This document shows positions 1-13,578 of a DNA stretch of 64,000 nt, one piece after another. The stretch spans positions 186,001 through 250,000 of the forward strand of contig VIIQ02000139.1 of the NCBI GenBank assembly GCA_007449985.2, read 5' to 3'. The DNA is from Desmodesmus armatus. Lineage: Eukaryota > Chlorophyta > Chlorophyceae > Sphaeropleales > Scenedesmaceae. The translations under genes were made by a program, and so were the position numbers. The notes beneath the pieces are model-generated. The model searched no databases. It had not been told where the DNA came from and saw nothing but the letters and a program-made list of their open reading frames with translations. The first letter of the stretch is position 1. The number at the start of each line of letters is the position of its first letter.

Positions 1-2516
1 ATGCTGTAGTGTCATCCTGGACAGCTTGCATCGGAGTGATGCAGCAGTGGATGGTTCAGCCGCCAACACACCAAGAAACCATGAATTTCAGTATGCGCCT
101 CATGCAGCTGGTCAATTTGCTGCATACACACCCTCGTGCAGCTTGGAAGCGGCTGTCACAAGATGTGCAGGTGTGATATCTTTGACCTGGTTGCGGTGGT
201 GGATCTCTTCAACCATACTGCAAGACGGAGGCTTGCACATACCCATGCCATGATACCCACATACACACATGCATCAACAGGTTGACCACACTGGTGCTAG
301 CACAGTGCTGCTGTGTGCAATATGGTACGGCAGCCCTCAAGACAGGCAAAACTTTCCTGTTAGTGTCAGGCAAAGCAGGGCAAAGTCTAGTAAGAGCATG
401 GCAGATGATCTGACAGCCCCCCAGCACACAAGCAGGGCGGCCAGGCTTTCACCTCTGGTTGTTCCATCATTGTTAGGGAAGTTGACCCCCTTCCCCTCAC
501 TCTGTGTACAGCAGCAACGTCAAAGTGTTACAAGTGTGACTACTGACGTTTGCAGGAATGTTACAGGTGGACACTTGTGTGACTACTGTTTGTGTGCGCG
601 CGTGTGCAGGTCACACGCCAACTGGCAGCCCTGTTCATCCAGGCGCACCAGCTGAAGGCAGCAGACTACTATACATATCCTGTGGTTCTTGCTTTGGCTG
701 CATGGCTGCAAAACGTACAGAAACAGCAAGCTGCCTCCCCCAACTCCCGCCTTGCAGCCAGCGTGCAGCAGCAGCTGCAGGAGTCAGGGCTGCTGCAGCA
801 CATGGCTGCAGTCTTCACAGCAGCCGCAGATCGCCTGACAGCGGCAGCAACAGCAGCAGCCAGTGGTGACGCAGCGACCAACGGCCAAAGCCAAAGCTTA
901 CACAGCAGCAGCAGCAATAGGGGTGTCAGTCCTGTGACCACCCTCAGGCATGCCCTGGGCACTGTTGAGCAGGTGCTGACGGTTCAACTTGCAGTGTGCT
1001 GGATCTTGTCGCCAGCACACCCGCTCAACGCGGAAGCAGCGCTGCGTGTAGCACCTGCAGCTCTGCGTCTGATCCACACATCCCTCCAGACTCTCAGCCA
1101 GCTGCAGCAGCTGGCAGGCAGGGAGGACAGCCCAGCAGCAGTACGGCTTCTGGCTGATGACAATCACTTCCAGCGCACACGTCAACTGGTCTCCGGGCAA
1201 GCGCTGTGCTTCATGCTGCATCTTGCAGCAGCAGTGCAGGATTATGAAGGTGCACAAGGCAGCAGCGCAGACGGCTCAGCGCAGTCACCTCCTTCTGATG
1301 GTGTACGTGAGCTGCTGCGCTGCGCTGAGCTGGCACCATGCCTGGCTTTCGCAGTGCTTGCGGCCGTGCTGGCGCTTGACACAGGGGCGCCAGGGGGTGC
1401 CAGCAGCATTGGTGGTGAGGACAGGGGTGCAGTGGGGTCGGCAAGCAGCAGCAGCGGCACTGCAGGCGGCAGCAGAGGTGTCGATGGGGAGGGCAGCGGC
1501 AGTGCAGGAAGCAGGCAGGGGCTGCAAGCGCAGGGCCCTTCCCAGCAACCAGTCGTCGCTGCTGCCGGCAGCAGTGCAGGCTACCACCAGGCTGGCAGCA
1601 GCAGCAGTACTAGCGGCGGCGCCAGCAGCAGTGGGAGCCTCCTGGCCAATGGCATCAGCTTGGAAAGCCTGACGCCCCTGTCCTGCGGCGTGTTTGGCCT
1701 GCTGGGGGTGGAGCAGGGCTTGCTGCTGCAGGCTGTGAGGGGGTTCAGGGTGTGTTGGGGGGGAGCCACAGGCGTCCATCTGGACCATCTGGAGCGCCTT
1801 ATGAGGCCTATTCTGTTGTGTTTGAGCATCAAGTGAGTAGGGAGCATCACCGTGCGGCAGGCAAGGGCATGCCTCTCCTTATGGATGTGCTCGCAACGCC
1901 TTTGATGCTTGGCTATGCAATCCTGCGCCTGATTAATTAGGCAAATTTTGCACCACCGCCGCATACGCTGCACAGCATACAGGCTATCTGGCTCAACTGC
2001 ACAGTCTCACACTTTGCCAGGTTGTGGTATGGCGCATGCGATTAAGATTGGCTCTTGCAGGACAACTGCAGACGTCAAGGACCAAGCCAGTCGAGCCTGG
2101 TTCTGCCAGAACCTCTTTACAGTGTATCAAGGGCACGTCCACAGGCGTTCACCCAGACCAAGGTGTGCGACGGGGTTACAACTTTCATCCGCTACACATT
2201 GCGCAATGCACCTGACTTTGTGCCATGCAGGTTGAGCAGTTGTGCATGCCATGCGGGACAACTAACGCCCAGCTGCTGCTGCAGCTCGAGACAAACTTGC
2301 TGCTAAGCCTGGCGGTGCAGCAGCTGACAGCCAGCATACCTGCCAGCTACCCAATGGCCCAAAAAGCACGCAAGCTGGCTTGCCACTTGGTGGCTCTGCG
2401 CTGCAGCGCACACGCAACGAGACCAGCCTGCACCAGCTGCCCCTGCCTGTAGCATACACAGGCCCCCAGCTGGCACTGCAGGTCATGCAGTCGCCACTAG
2501 GGCCGCCCTTGCAGCC

Positions 2517-2557
<41 letters not shown>

Positions 2558-4045
2558 TTCAATACTACATGGTGACACCCACCGCCCAGCTGTTGTCAGA
2601 GCTGCTGCCGTTGCTGAGCAGCTACTGCCTCGCAAAGCTGCAGCAGCGGCGTGAGCAGCGGCAGCAGCGGCTTGAAGCGTTGCGGCAGCAGCTGCTGCAG
2701 GCTGATGGGGGTCAGCAGGCAGCCGGGATGCAGGGTAGTGGTGATACTCTTGATACTGTTCTCAAGTTTGTCGACACTCTGGAGGCAGTGATGTGCCCTG
2801 TGTGCCCAACGAGTGTCAAGCAGTGCATGGCGCAGATGCTCAACATGCTGTGCTGTGCTGTGGTGCCGGCCCCAAACCTCACAGCAGCAGAGGTGCAGGC
2901 AGCAGCAGCAGCAGCACCAGCAAATGGGTGTGTCACGTACAGATGTGTCCTGCATAGCGCTGCTGCTTTTGTGCAGCACTCGGGGGGCTCGTGCGTGTGT
3001 GCGAGGCGCTGCTGCGGGATGCAGCAGCGGTGTGCGAGACAGTAGCCTGGGTTCATAACGACATGCAAGTGGCAGCAGCAGCAGCACCAGCAGTGGAAGG
3101 AAATTTCAAGCAGCGCACAGCACCATGGTTGCTTCTGCTGTAGACAATTTGGTCTGGGTCGCAAGTATAACAGCTACACTGACCGAACACTTGGTGAGTG
3201 GTGACTTCCCCCACGCCGCCTCTGCGCTGACGCTAGCAGCCCTGTCAGCAGGCCCAGGGTCTGACCTGCAGCAGCAGCTGTTCAGCCTGCTGGGCAGCAT
3301 GGTCAAGCTTGGCAGCTCACCCGTCCCTACTGCTGCTTCATCCCAAGTCAGCAGTGACAGCCTGTCGAGGCTCGCTGCAGTCAGGGAGCGCTTAGTCGTT
3401 GCTGCTGCCAGCAGTGCATCAGCACTGGCTGCAGGCAGTATAGGTGCTGGCGCTGGTGACGGTCATGCAGCAGCAGCAGTAGCCTCCATGCTGCCTAGCC
3501 TGTTCATCTTGGGCCGCTGCTGCATGTGGTTGGCGCAGCAGCTGCATACAGATGCTGGCGGGGAAAGGTTCTCAAAGTTGATGGCTCAGCGTCGTAAGGA
3601 GCCCGTCTTCGCAGAGGTCCTCCTGCCACCTGTGCAGCAGTGGCTGCAGGCCAGCAGCACTCAGGAGCAGCTGGTGGCTGCAGGCTATGCACCCCAGGCA
3701 CTGCCGCAGCAGCTGCAGCAGGTGGTAGCAGCACTGCACACTGCCGGGGACAGCGCAGTAGCCAGACAGCCTGAAACAGCCTGCTTGCAAGAGGCAGTGC
3801 AGCAGCTGCAAGCAGCAGGCAGCGCCCTGTGCGCCTTTGCAGTGCCTTGCCTGTGCAACAACCCGTCATGTGCAAACCTGTCTGGGCTCACAGAGGTCGG
3901 CCTGGTGTCGGGGCGCAGCTGCATATGTGGGGGTTGCCGTGTGGCGCGCTACTGTGGGCGTGCCTGTCAGCAGGCGGTGTGGAAGCAGCACAAGCCGGTG
4001 TGTGCAGCACTGGCAGCAGCAGCAAATATGTCTGTCACACTTTGA
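1..4045 (+). pseudogene. MYND zinc-finger family gene, copy 1 (5' end cut by window, frameshifted)
   Basis: Three exons are recognisable by comparison with the other copies: exon 1 at 1-170 (start codon lies just outside the window; ends with an AAWKRLSQDVQ motif before GTGTGA), exon 2 at 610-1832 (begins VTRQLAALFIQAHQ after TGTGCAG, ends at CATCAA before GTGAGT), and exon 3 at 2231-4045. Exon 3 ends with the MYND finger: CLCNNPSC, then CGGC, YCGRAC and WKQHKPVC, giving the eight zinc ligands, and stops at TGA. MYND fingers bind zinc and mediate protein-protein contacts; the rest of the protein is helical and Ala/Gln/Leu-rich with no domain I recognise. The reading frame breaks near 1750-1800, near 2400, and twice between about 3000 and 3120, so the copy is either decayed or carries assembly indels. 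A 13-residue poly-Gln tract lies near 2520. Confidence 0.75.
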
Positions 4046-5154
4046 GGACCCCACCACCACCCCACCATACCCACGGATGCCTTGCATTGCATCCCCATAA
4101 TGCATATGGGCACTGGCCCGGCCAACTGAGTTGAGTGATTCGCTTCTTGCTGTGTGTCACCTTTGTTCCTGAACAATGGTCTGCATTCACTGTGCATACC
4201 TTTGGTACCGGTTTCCCTCATACAACTTTGTACTTTTTTCAAGCCTTGGCCTTGGCCTTGCATCCAGGCTGAAGCTTGTGCCTAGCTGGCCCCTGCAGGT
4301 GACCAGGTGCTGACAGGAGCTGGGGAGCTGGGGAGCCAGGCTGGGTATGGATGACAGCACCTGACATGGTGTGACTTATGGAACAATATTGTTGTGCATG
4401 TGTATCCTTTGATTCACCCTCGCTGCCTGTCTGGGGCTTGTTGTGGCCGTGGAGCATTGAGTCTGATTGTTAAAGACTTTAACAACCAGATGCTGGTGCT
4501 GACATTAAAGCCTTTAACATCAGATTCAACTGCTGACTGGATGTGTAATAGGTCTCGGCTGGCAGCACTACTGCTTGCTGCCTTGGTGCAGTTGTTGGGT
4601 GGTCGAGCGACTTTCAAGAAACAAGTTCCCCTCGATGATTTTGTTTTGTATGCTGCGCGATGTGCTGCGCAGCCAAGCTGAGCTTTGTGGGAAAAGGCGG
4701 GAAGGCTTCCAAGTAACCGTCACACACTCTTGAATGTGCATATGTGCGAAGCAGTGTCACTGATTGTGATTGCATCAATCGAAGTGATCGTGAAGGGAAT
4801 TTAGCGCACATAGCTTAACAGAAAATATCAACTGCGTGAGGGCCGTCGGACACCAGAGGCGTTGCTTACAGTTTGGAGGTGTCAGTATCTCAGAACGCCC
4901 CTTTCAATACGCTCTATGCTCCGCTAGCGGTGGTTATCATCAGGATCCCTTCCCCTATCTTGTGACTGACCGTGAGTTGTAACCTTGGACTGGTCGTCAC
5001 TAGCCAAGCGACATCAGCTGCCATACCAGCGCAATTTGTGATGCAAAACTATTGAACTAAGTATATGTCAAGGTTTCAGGCATAACAGTAATGCAACCTA
5101 CTGTCTTTGAGTTCTGCTGCTGCTGCATTGCTGCCCCCTGTCTCTGCAGACACC
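4046..5154. other. Intergenic spacer between MYND copies 1 and 2
   Basis: I see no convincing coding exon here. It must hold the 3' UTR of copy 1 and the promoter and 5' UTR of copy 2. A TCTCTGCAG sequence a few bases before the copy 2 ATG looks like the acceptor of an intron in the 5' UTR. Confidence 0.5.
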
Positions 5155-8100
5155 ATGGCCAACACTGCAGTGGCAGCCTGGACAGCATGCATCAAGGAAA
5201 TACAAGGATATGTTGACAACCCGCTCACAGCCCCTGGCTTGCCACGTGTGGTGGAGTCGTTTGAAAAGCTTGCTACTGGAGACCCAGAAGCACCACTGCC
5301 GAATGCCGCTTGGAAAAGACTGGTGCATGATGTCCAGGTGACTCTCACGCACGATACAGCCAGCATCATAACTGCCTCTGAGCTTTTAAGTTTCCAATGA
5401 GTTTCCTGCGTGTAGCTATTGATATGAATAGATGTGGCTGGGAGTTGTAAGCTCAGGGAACCTTGACAGCTATAAGGTGGGAAAGTAGTCATGTTACACT
5501 GGTGCACCGTATGCAGGCTTAGAGAGAGAGAGAGTAAACATCCAAATACACTCTGGCAATGCATAGGTCATATACTCCGCAGGAGCGGATAGCATAACTT
5601 CAGTCACCATGCATAAACCCTAACTTCGGGTAACCAAGGGCAACTTCGTCCAGCATAGTGGGCTGAGCATACTCAATTCCAACACTCCGCCGTGATCAGC
5701 ACACTATGCATGACTGCTCAGTGAATACCAAGTGCTTTGCGGCACTGCACAAACTTCTCAGGTGGAAGTGGCTTAGTAAAGGTATCTGCAAGCATCTTCT
5801 GAGTAGAGATGTGTGCAAAGTGAACTTCACCGCGTGCAACACGCTCACGTGCCATGTGGTGCATCACATCAACATGCTTGGATCGTGCAGCTGTGACTGG
5901 GTTCTTAATCCAGCCTAGTGAACCTTGACTGTCAGTAAAGATGTTGACAGTGTGGGACTTGAGGCCAATAACAGGCAGGAGCTTCCTGAGGAACAAAGCT
6001 TCCTTAACAGCCTCAGAAGCTGCCATATACTCAGCCTCAGTGGTAGAGGCTGCAACTGTGCGCTGCATTCTACTAGACCACGAGATAATGCCGCTGTTGA
6101 ACATGAAAGCATAACCAGTGACAGACCTGCGGGTGTCACGACATGTTGCAAAGTTGCTGTCACAGTATGCTGTCAGGGACAGACTGGTACCGCTGTAAAC
6201 AATGCCAACTGTGGGTGTGCCTGCAAGGTAACGCAGAACACCTAAAGCATGCTGCATGTGCTCAGTGGTGGGTGCAGCCAGATAGCGTGCAAGGCTGCTA
6301 GCTGCATACGCAATGTCAGGTCTAGTGCTAATTGAGAGGTAAAGCAAACTGCCGATGAGTGTGCTGTACTGGGGCTTCTCTTCAGGCTTGAGAGGTTGGC
6401 CATCAGTCTTGGTCAGGTTGGCCGAGGGCGCCATTGGGACAGCACGGGCGTAAGCATCTGTCATCCGGTAGTCTGAGAGAAGGTCTTGTGTCTTCTTGTC
6501 GTGCCATAGCTTCAGTGTGTGTGTAGAACGCTGCCGTGTGATCCTCATACCTAGGAAGTAGGTCGCCTCACCGAGGTCTCTTGCCTTGAAGATTGTAGCC
6601 AACTTGGCCTTGATCTTTTGTAGGTCTGGTAGGCTCTTGGCGGCGACGAGGATGTCATCCACGTAGATGAGGGCTAGTATGTTGCCGTTGTTGTCTTTCT
6701 TGACGTAGAAGGAAGGGTCGCCGAGGGACTGTTGGAAGCCTAGGTTGATAAGCTCCTTGTGTAGCTTCTGGTGCCACACGCGTGGTGCTTGCTTCAGGCC
6801 GTAGAGTGCCTTCTTGAGTAGTAGGGCTTCGCCGGGACGGCCTAACACATCTGCATAGCCTTCAGGGGGTTGAACCCAGACTTCTTCTGACAGGTCTCCT
6901 TGTAGGAAGGCGTTCTTGACATCCATCTGGTGTAGGTGTAGATCCTGGGCTGCCACAGTAGCTAGTAGCAGGCGCAGGGTTGTGAACTTACTGACTGGTG
7001 CGAACACTTCGTCGTAGTCGATGCCGTGCTCCTGCTTGAAACCTTTTGCTACGAAGCGGGCCTTGAAGCGCTCAATGTTGCCGGTGGCGTCGTACTTCAC
7101 TTTGTAGACCCACTTGGCTGGGATGGGCTTGACGCCGGGAGGCGGTGTTTGGGCGATCCACGAGTCGTTGCCAAGTAGTTCAGAGATTTCTGTATCCATT
7201 GCTTGGCGCCACTGGTCAGCTTGAGGGCTTGTAGTGGCTTCCTTGTAGGTGTTGGGCTCCACGAGATCTTGAGATGCAGCGATGGTAGCCCGTAGTCGGT
7301 CAGGTACAACATGGTCTTCACGGAAGGTAACAACACTGGGTTTCCTGATGCGGGAGCTGGTTCTTGTACCTGGTGGCTCTGTCGTCTGTGGGTTGACAGG
7401 CTGGGGTGGCGGCACAGGGGCCGGTGCCGGTGGTGGCGCTGGGGTAGGTGCCGGTGCTGGCGCTGGGGCTGGTGCCGGTGCTGGCGCTGGGGCAGGTGCC
7501 GGGGGGTTGCCTGTGCTTGGTGTTGGGAGCTGAATGGGTGTAAGCTCCTTGACGTAATCGATGGAAGGGGGTGACAGGTCTTGCTCTTGTGTAGGGGTAA
7601 GCTTGGTCTTGTAGCCGATGGTTGACTCGTCAAAGATGCAGTCCCTTGTCTCCATGACGGAGCGCTGGTCGGGAAGGTAGACGCGCCAGCCCTTGCTTTG
7701 TAGTGCGTAGCCGACCATGATGCCGTTGTGCGCTCGTGGGGCAAACTTGGAGGTGCGCTGCTCCTTGGGTATGTGGGCGTAGGCGGTGGCTCCAAATGTG
7801 CGCAAGTGCTTCAGGTCTGGTGTCTTGTTCCACATGAGCTCATAGGGGGTCTTGTTGCTCGAGCTTGTCGGCGTGCGGTTGCGCAAGTAGTTGGCGGTCA
7901 CCACTGCTTCCAGCCAGAGGGAAGGGGGCAGGGAGGATTCAAGTAGCATGCTCCTTGCCTTGTCCAAGAGCGTGCGATTAAGCCGCTCTGCCTTGCCGTT
8001 CATCTGGGGGCTGTAGGGTATGGTGCCTTCATGGTCGATGCCCTTGCTCTCGAGGTAGTCGCCCAAGTCCTTGTTGAAGTACTCGGTGCCGTTGTCGGTG

Positions 8101-11100
8101 CGTAGGGCCTTCAGTTTGCGGTTGGTCTGTGTCTCCAGCCACTCCACTGTGCGCTTGATAGCAGAGGGAGCTTGGTCCTTGGTCTTCAGAGGGACCACCT
8201 TGCTGTAGTTTGTTGCATGGTCTATTACTGTGAGGAAGTACTTGCTGCCGCCAACTGATGCTGTAGGCATGGGGCCACACACGTCTGATGACACAAGCTG
8301 TAGGGGCTCAGTGTACTCACTGTGGGACGGCTTGAATGGCTGCTTGGTGGACTTGCTGAGGGCACATGTAGAGCAGATGTGGGTTCCAGCCTTGGTGCAG
8401 TCCTCAGGCTTGATGTTGATGCCGGTAGCCGCCTTGTGCTTGAGGAGTGTGGCCATGCTGTTGTAGCTGGGGTGGCCTAGGCGGGAGTGCCACAACTCCG
8501 CCGTCTCCTTGGTAGCCGTGTGGTGGACCTTGTCAGCGTAGTCAGGGCGGTAGTCAGGGTTGGTTGCACAGAAGGCTGGGACGGTAGTTGTGCCGTCAGG
8601 GTTGGTTACGGTCTGGATGACGCGTTGGTCCGTGCCGTAAAGCAGTGTGCGGGAGCCGTTGGAGACCCACACGCTGAACTGCTTGGAGGGGTCGTCCTGC
8701 TTCTTGGTCAGCTTGGCCTCTGACAGGAGGTTGGCCTTGCACTGGGGAAGGTAGTAGACGTCCTCAATGGTGGTAGTAGTGCCGTCCAAGAAGGCCAGAC
8801 GCACAGAGCCCTTGAGTGAGGCCAGGGCTGGGCCGTTGCTGGTGTCAAAGGGCTTGTGACACTTGACGGGCTCAAACAGAATGCTGGGGTCAGATGTTGT
8901 GGGGTCTGAGGCTCCTGAGTCCATAAGCCAGCCGTCGAACTTGCCGGTGGGCAGAGGGCTGAAGAGCTGGTGGTCAGGGAGCGGCTTAAACATTGACTCA
9001 CTTGAGGGGGTGACCAGGGCGTAGTTGCCGGTCTTGTTGTTCCTGTAGATGGTGTAGCCGGGGTCAGGCTTGCGCACAGGGTTGAAGTAGGAGCTGGGGC
9101 TGGGGTCAGAGCTGCTCCGGGTGCTGTAGGCACTGTTGAGGCCGGTACTGCTGCTGTCGTGTGCCTTGAGCATGTAGGCACGGCCGAAGAAGGCAGGGTC
9201 GTCGTACTCCTCAGGCTGCTGCTGGGTGTAGTCGTCCTCCTCCTCCAGCAGCTGGCGGCACTGCACAAGCTGCTCAAAAACAGCTGGGTCGAGTGCCTCA
9301 AGCAGGGCGTGTGAGCGGCCCCTACCTGCCTCCTTGGCCTGTAGCTTCTTGCACTCATTGATGTTGTGGCCGTAGTTCTTGCAGAAGAGGCAGTTGCCGG
9401 GGAAGGTGTGGTGCGGCTTGTGCTTGGGGTTGTTGTTGTTGTCGCTCCCCTTGTAGCCGCTCTTGTTGTTGTAGTCACCCTTGCCCTTGTTGAAGCCGTT
9501 GTTGCCCTGGAACTTGGTGAAGGAGGGGACAGTCCTGCTGTTGAAGCGGTTGGACTGCTGCTGGCCGCGGAAGGGCTGCTTGTTGAAGCGGTAGGAGCTG
9601 CCGAAGCTGTTGCTGTTCTCACCGGTGTAGAGGGCCTTGCCGTAGTTGTCCTGGGCATCTGTGAGGTGGCGCTTCTCGTGCTGGACAAGGCGGGTGAGGA
9701 TGTCTTCCACGCTCTTTGGTTCGGTCATGCGGATGACTAAGAGGATGGTGTCGTAGGCTGTTGGGAGGGCCTGCGAGAAGAAGGCGAGCAACTGCTGGTC
9801 TGTAGGCTTCTGCTTGGCTGCCTCCAGGAGGGCCACAAGGTGCCTGAAGCGGCCGTAGAGTGCCAGCATGCCCTCGCCCTTGCGCATCTTGATGTTGGAC
9901 AGCTCAGTGAAGTACAGGTCGGCTGACCCTGCTGCTGCGACGCTCCACAGTTCGGACATCTGCTCGTACAACTGAGCTGCTGAGGGGCAGGATGGGGCAA
10001 AGCTGTCGATGAGGGTGCGGTCGACAGGGGCCTTGATGAGCATGCGGACAACTGCTGACTGTGGGTGGTCGGCTTTCGACAGGGCCTTGACAAGGTCCTT
10101 GCCGGCGGTAGACAGGGCGCCCTTGAAGTCGTCTTGCCATGGTGTGAAGTCCTCTGGGCTCTTCATGAAGACGGTGAAGAGGAGGGTAATCTTCTTGCCT
10201 TCTCCAAGGTCGATAGGGATGGAGATGAGCTGCCGGGGGGCACCGCTGCTTGAGCTGGATGCCATGGTGCAACCTGGTGTGCTGTTAGGCTTAGGGGTGC
10301 TAACAGGCTTGGTGCAGCTGACTAATTGGCTGCGTGGCTGAATGTACGTCTACAAGTGAGCCTAACTGCACTGTAGAAGGAAGTGCAGGTGCTGACAGAC
10401 TGAGTGCTGGCAGGCTTGTAGCAGCTGACTAGGTGGCTGCTTAGCTGACTGAAAGCCGCGCTGTTGGGGCCCAGATGAGCTGACTACACTGTAATGGAAG
10501 TGCAGGAGCTGAGGCCGCTGCACTGCTGGTGCCCTAGCTACTCCTGAGGTGGAGAGCAGGGCAGTCAGCAGCGAGGGCAGAAAACGACAGGCGGCAGGGG
10601 TGTCAATAACCAGGCACTGCCACTGAGTAGTTGAACGTTCTGTAGCTCACACAGAAGAGGTTGCTGTCGCTGTAAGCCAAACAGACAGTGGGATTAGGCT
10701 GCTGTAGGGCAATGCTGCATGTAGGGAAGATGTAGTGCTGTGGCAGGAGAAGCTGTCGCTGCTGCACGCTGTAAACGCGGATGATCAGGCCGCTAAGCTG
10801 CTGCAAATCGAGCAAATAAATCCGTGCAACTAAAGCACATTGACAAAGGCGATAGCCTAGCTGCGCAAAGGCAGGTCTTCCTACGTTTGTACCGGGCACA
10901 GGTTGTATCGAGCTGCAGGTCTAGCTGGGGCGTGAAGAAGGGCTCATAACCTGATATGAATAGATGTGGCTGGGAGTTGTAAGCTCAGGGAACCTTGACA
11001 GCTATAAGGTGGGAAAGTAGTCCTGTTACACTGGTGCACCGTATGCAGGCTTAGAGAGAGATAGAGTAAACATCCAAATACACTCTGGCAATGCATAGGT

Positions 11101-13375
11101 CATATACTCCGCAGGAGCGGATAGCATAACTTCAGTCACCATGCATAAACCCTTAACTTCGGGTAACCAAGGGCAACTTCGTCCAGCATAGTGGGCTGAG
11201 CATACTCAATTCCAACAGCTATGCACATGGTCAGTCAGATAGTTGCACTTGCGCGGCTACAAAGCTGTGCAGAAGACCCTGTGTTGTCTACCTGGTAACA
11301 ATGCACCATGCAAGCCCAACGTTGTTAACAAGTACTGCAGATTCGCAGCTGCACAGCCCTGGTACAAATGATACCAGCCGTCACTCACAACAATAAGGTT
11401 GCTGCCAACCCCTGCATCTATCCAGTCTGTGTGCAGGTCACCCGCCAGCTGTCAGCGCTGTGTATCCAGGCCCACCAACAGAAGGCAGAACTGTCAGTCC
11501 GTTACTTCGCCACCACTGTGCTGATGCTGTGGCTGTATAAAGCTTGCCAGATCACTGCTGCTTCCCCACAGTCCCGCCTTGCAGTCAGCATGCGGCAGCA
11601 GCTGCAGACTTCAGGACTGCTGCAGCACATGGCTTCCGTCCTCCAGCATGCCGCAGATGCCCTGACAGCGGCAGCAGCACCGTTGACCATGTTTGACCAA
11701 GCATCGACCGGCAGCAGTGATGCCAGTAACAGCAGCAGCAGCAGTACAGACGCCGCGCATGCTGTAGAGCATTATGACAACACCCTAGTGCTGAGCAGCA
11801 GACTCCTGGGTGTCTACATCCGGGCCTGCAAACTGTCTTCCCCACTCGCAGCTGGGGTCTTCAATTTCGAGACAGCTCTGCCTGCAGCAGCAGCTGCCCT
11901 ACAGCTGCACCGGGTGATATTCAAATCCTGCAGCAGCTTCCAGCAGCTGGCAAGCAAGGACAGCACCCCAGCAGCTGTTGCCGCACTGGCTGGCGATGCT
12001 GCCATTCGGGAAGACGGCGCACATGCTCTTGCAGAGGCGCACTGGGCGTTGGTGGAGTTGTTGAAGGCGGCGCACAACCACAGCAGCAGAACAGGCTCAC
12101 TGCAGTCGCTGCCTGGTGCGCGTGAGCTGCTGCTGTGCCCTGAGCTGGTGCCCTGCCTTGCCAGCACGGTGCTGGTGGCAGTGCTGGGGGTGGATACAAG
12201 GGGGCAAGAGGACGCAGGCAGCAGCAGCAGCAGGCCTAGGCTTGAAGTGCAGAGAGCCCCCAGCAGCAGCAGTGCTCTAGGCAGCAGCAGCAGCAGAACG
12301 CCAAGCGGCAGCAGCAGTAGGCGCAGGCAGGCCCCAACCACCCAAGGATCCCCACAGCAGCAGCAAGGCAGCAGTACGCGACACGGCCAGGCAGGAAGCA
12401 GCAATGCAAGCAGCAGCAGCAGCACCGGCAGGCTGGACAACGGAGTGAGCTTTGACAGCCTAACTCCCCTGTCTCGCGGCTTGTTCAGCCTGCTGGGGGT
12501 GGAGCAGGGCTTGCTGCTGCAGGCTGCAGGTTTTGCCAAAGCCAAGTGGCCGGCACACTTCAAACCTGCCAACTTGGACTACTTGATCCACCCTTACCGC
12601 TTTTTGATTGAGGAGCAGGTAAGAGATGATACCACAGATGTCATTTGTGTGGCTTGTGCGGCCTTCAGGGATGGATTGTGCGATCCTTGATTTGCTCAAC
12701 CTGTCTGCGTCCAGTGCACAGTCGCTTGTGCAGATTGTGCAGGTGCAGCAAATGCTGTTTGCCCCATCAGCGGTTGGGCCAAACTGTCCTGCAACTGACA
12801 AGGTTACAAGCATGGCAACAAGCATGCATGTATTGTGATACCTTTAGAACAGCTTGGGAAACCGCAGTAGCAGATCACCCAGGAGTAACTGCTCAAGTGA
12901 GCTGTTGCAGCAGGTGCAACCAGCCTTGGCCTTTGTGGAAACCTCTTGATTTGAGTACTGTACGTTGTACTGGCTGCACAACACATGCAGCATGCAGGGC
13001 GCTCAGCAGTGATAGTATGCTCATGTACACTTCAGAAAATGTGGGACACATTGTTGCCTTGCAGGTGAAGGAGATGCTCCAAGCACCCCATGAGGCTTCC
13101 AACCCACAGCTGCTGCTGAGCCTGGAGACAGACATGCTGCTAGGCCTGGCGGTGCACCAGCTGACAGCCAGCATTCCACGCAGCTACCCAGTGACATTGC
13201 CAGTGCTGGAAGCAAAGGCTGCAGCTTGCAAGCTCAACTGCGCAGCTCTGCAGACGTTATGGGCCCACACAGACCTGCACAAGCTGCCTCTGACAGCAGC
13301 ATACACAGGCCCCCAGCTGGCACTGCATGTCATGCCGTCACCACTGCAGCCGCCAACGCTGTCAACATCGCTGCC

Positions 13376-13465
<90 letters not shown>

Positions 13466-13516
13466 GCAGCCGCAGCAGCAGCAGCAGCCGCAGCCACAAC
13501 AGCTACAGCAGTCAAT

Positions 13517-13578
<62 letters not shown>

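Larger units (their letters stand above)
5420..11217 (-). mobile_element. Full-length Ty1/Copia LTR retrotransposon
   Basis: The element is bounded by two LTRs in direct orientation (5420-5684 and 10952-11217), each TG...CA, and by the 5-bp target duplication GCTAT at 5415-5419 and 11218-11222. It is transcribed on the minus strand, so the right-hand LTR is the 5' LTR. A single uninterrupted 1515-codon Gag-Pol frame, a primer-binding site touching the 5' LTR and a short purine stretch GGCGGAG touching the 3' LTR (5685-5691, reverse strand) are all present. The LTRs differ at only about three positions (two substitutions, one indel), so the insertion is recent and the element may still be active. 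It lies in intron 1 of MYND copy 2, antisense to that gene. Confidence 0.96.

Noticed and set aside
7097..9688. Long Pro/Ser/Thr-rich open frames overlapping the Copia gene on both strands
   Set aside because: They are shadow frames of the intact 1515-codon polyprotein and have no motifs of their own.
12645..13064. Upstream extension of the copy 2 exon 3 frame from 12645
   Set aside because: This part lies in intron 2, between GTAAGAG at 12619 and TTGCCTTGCAG at 13064; it has no similarity to the paralogues.
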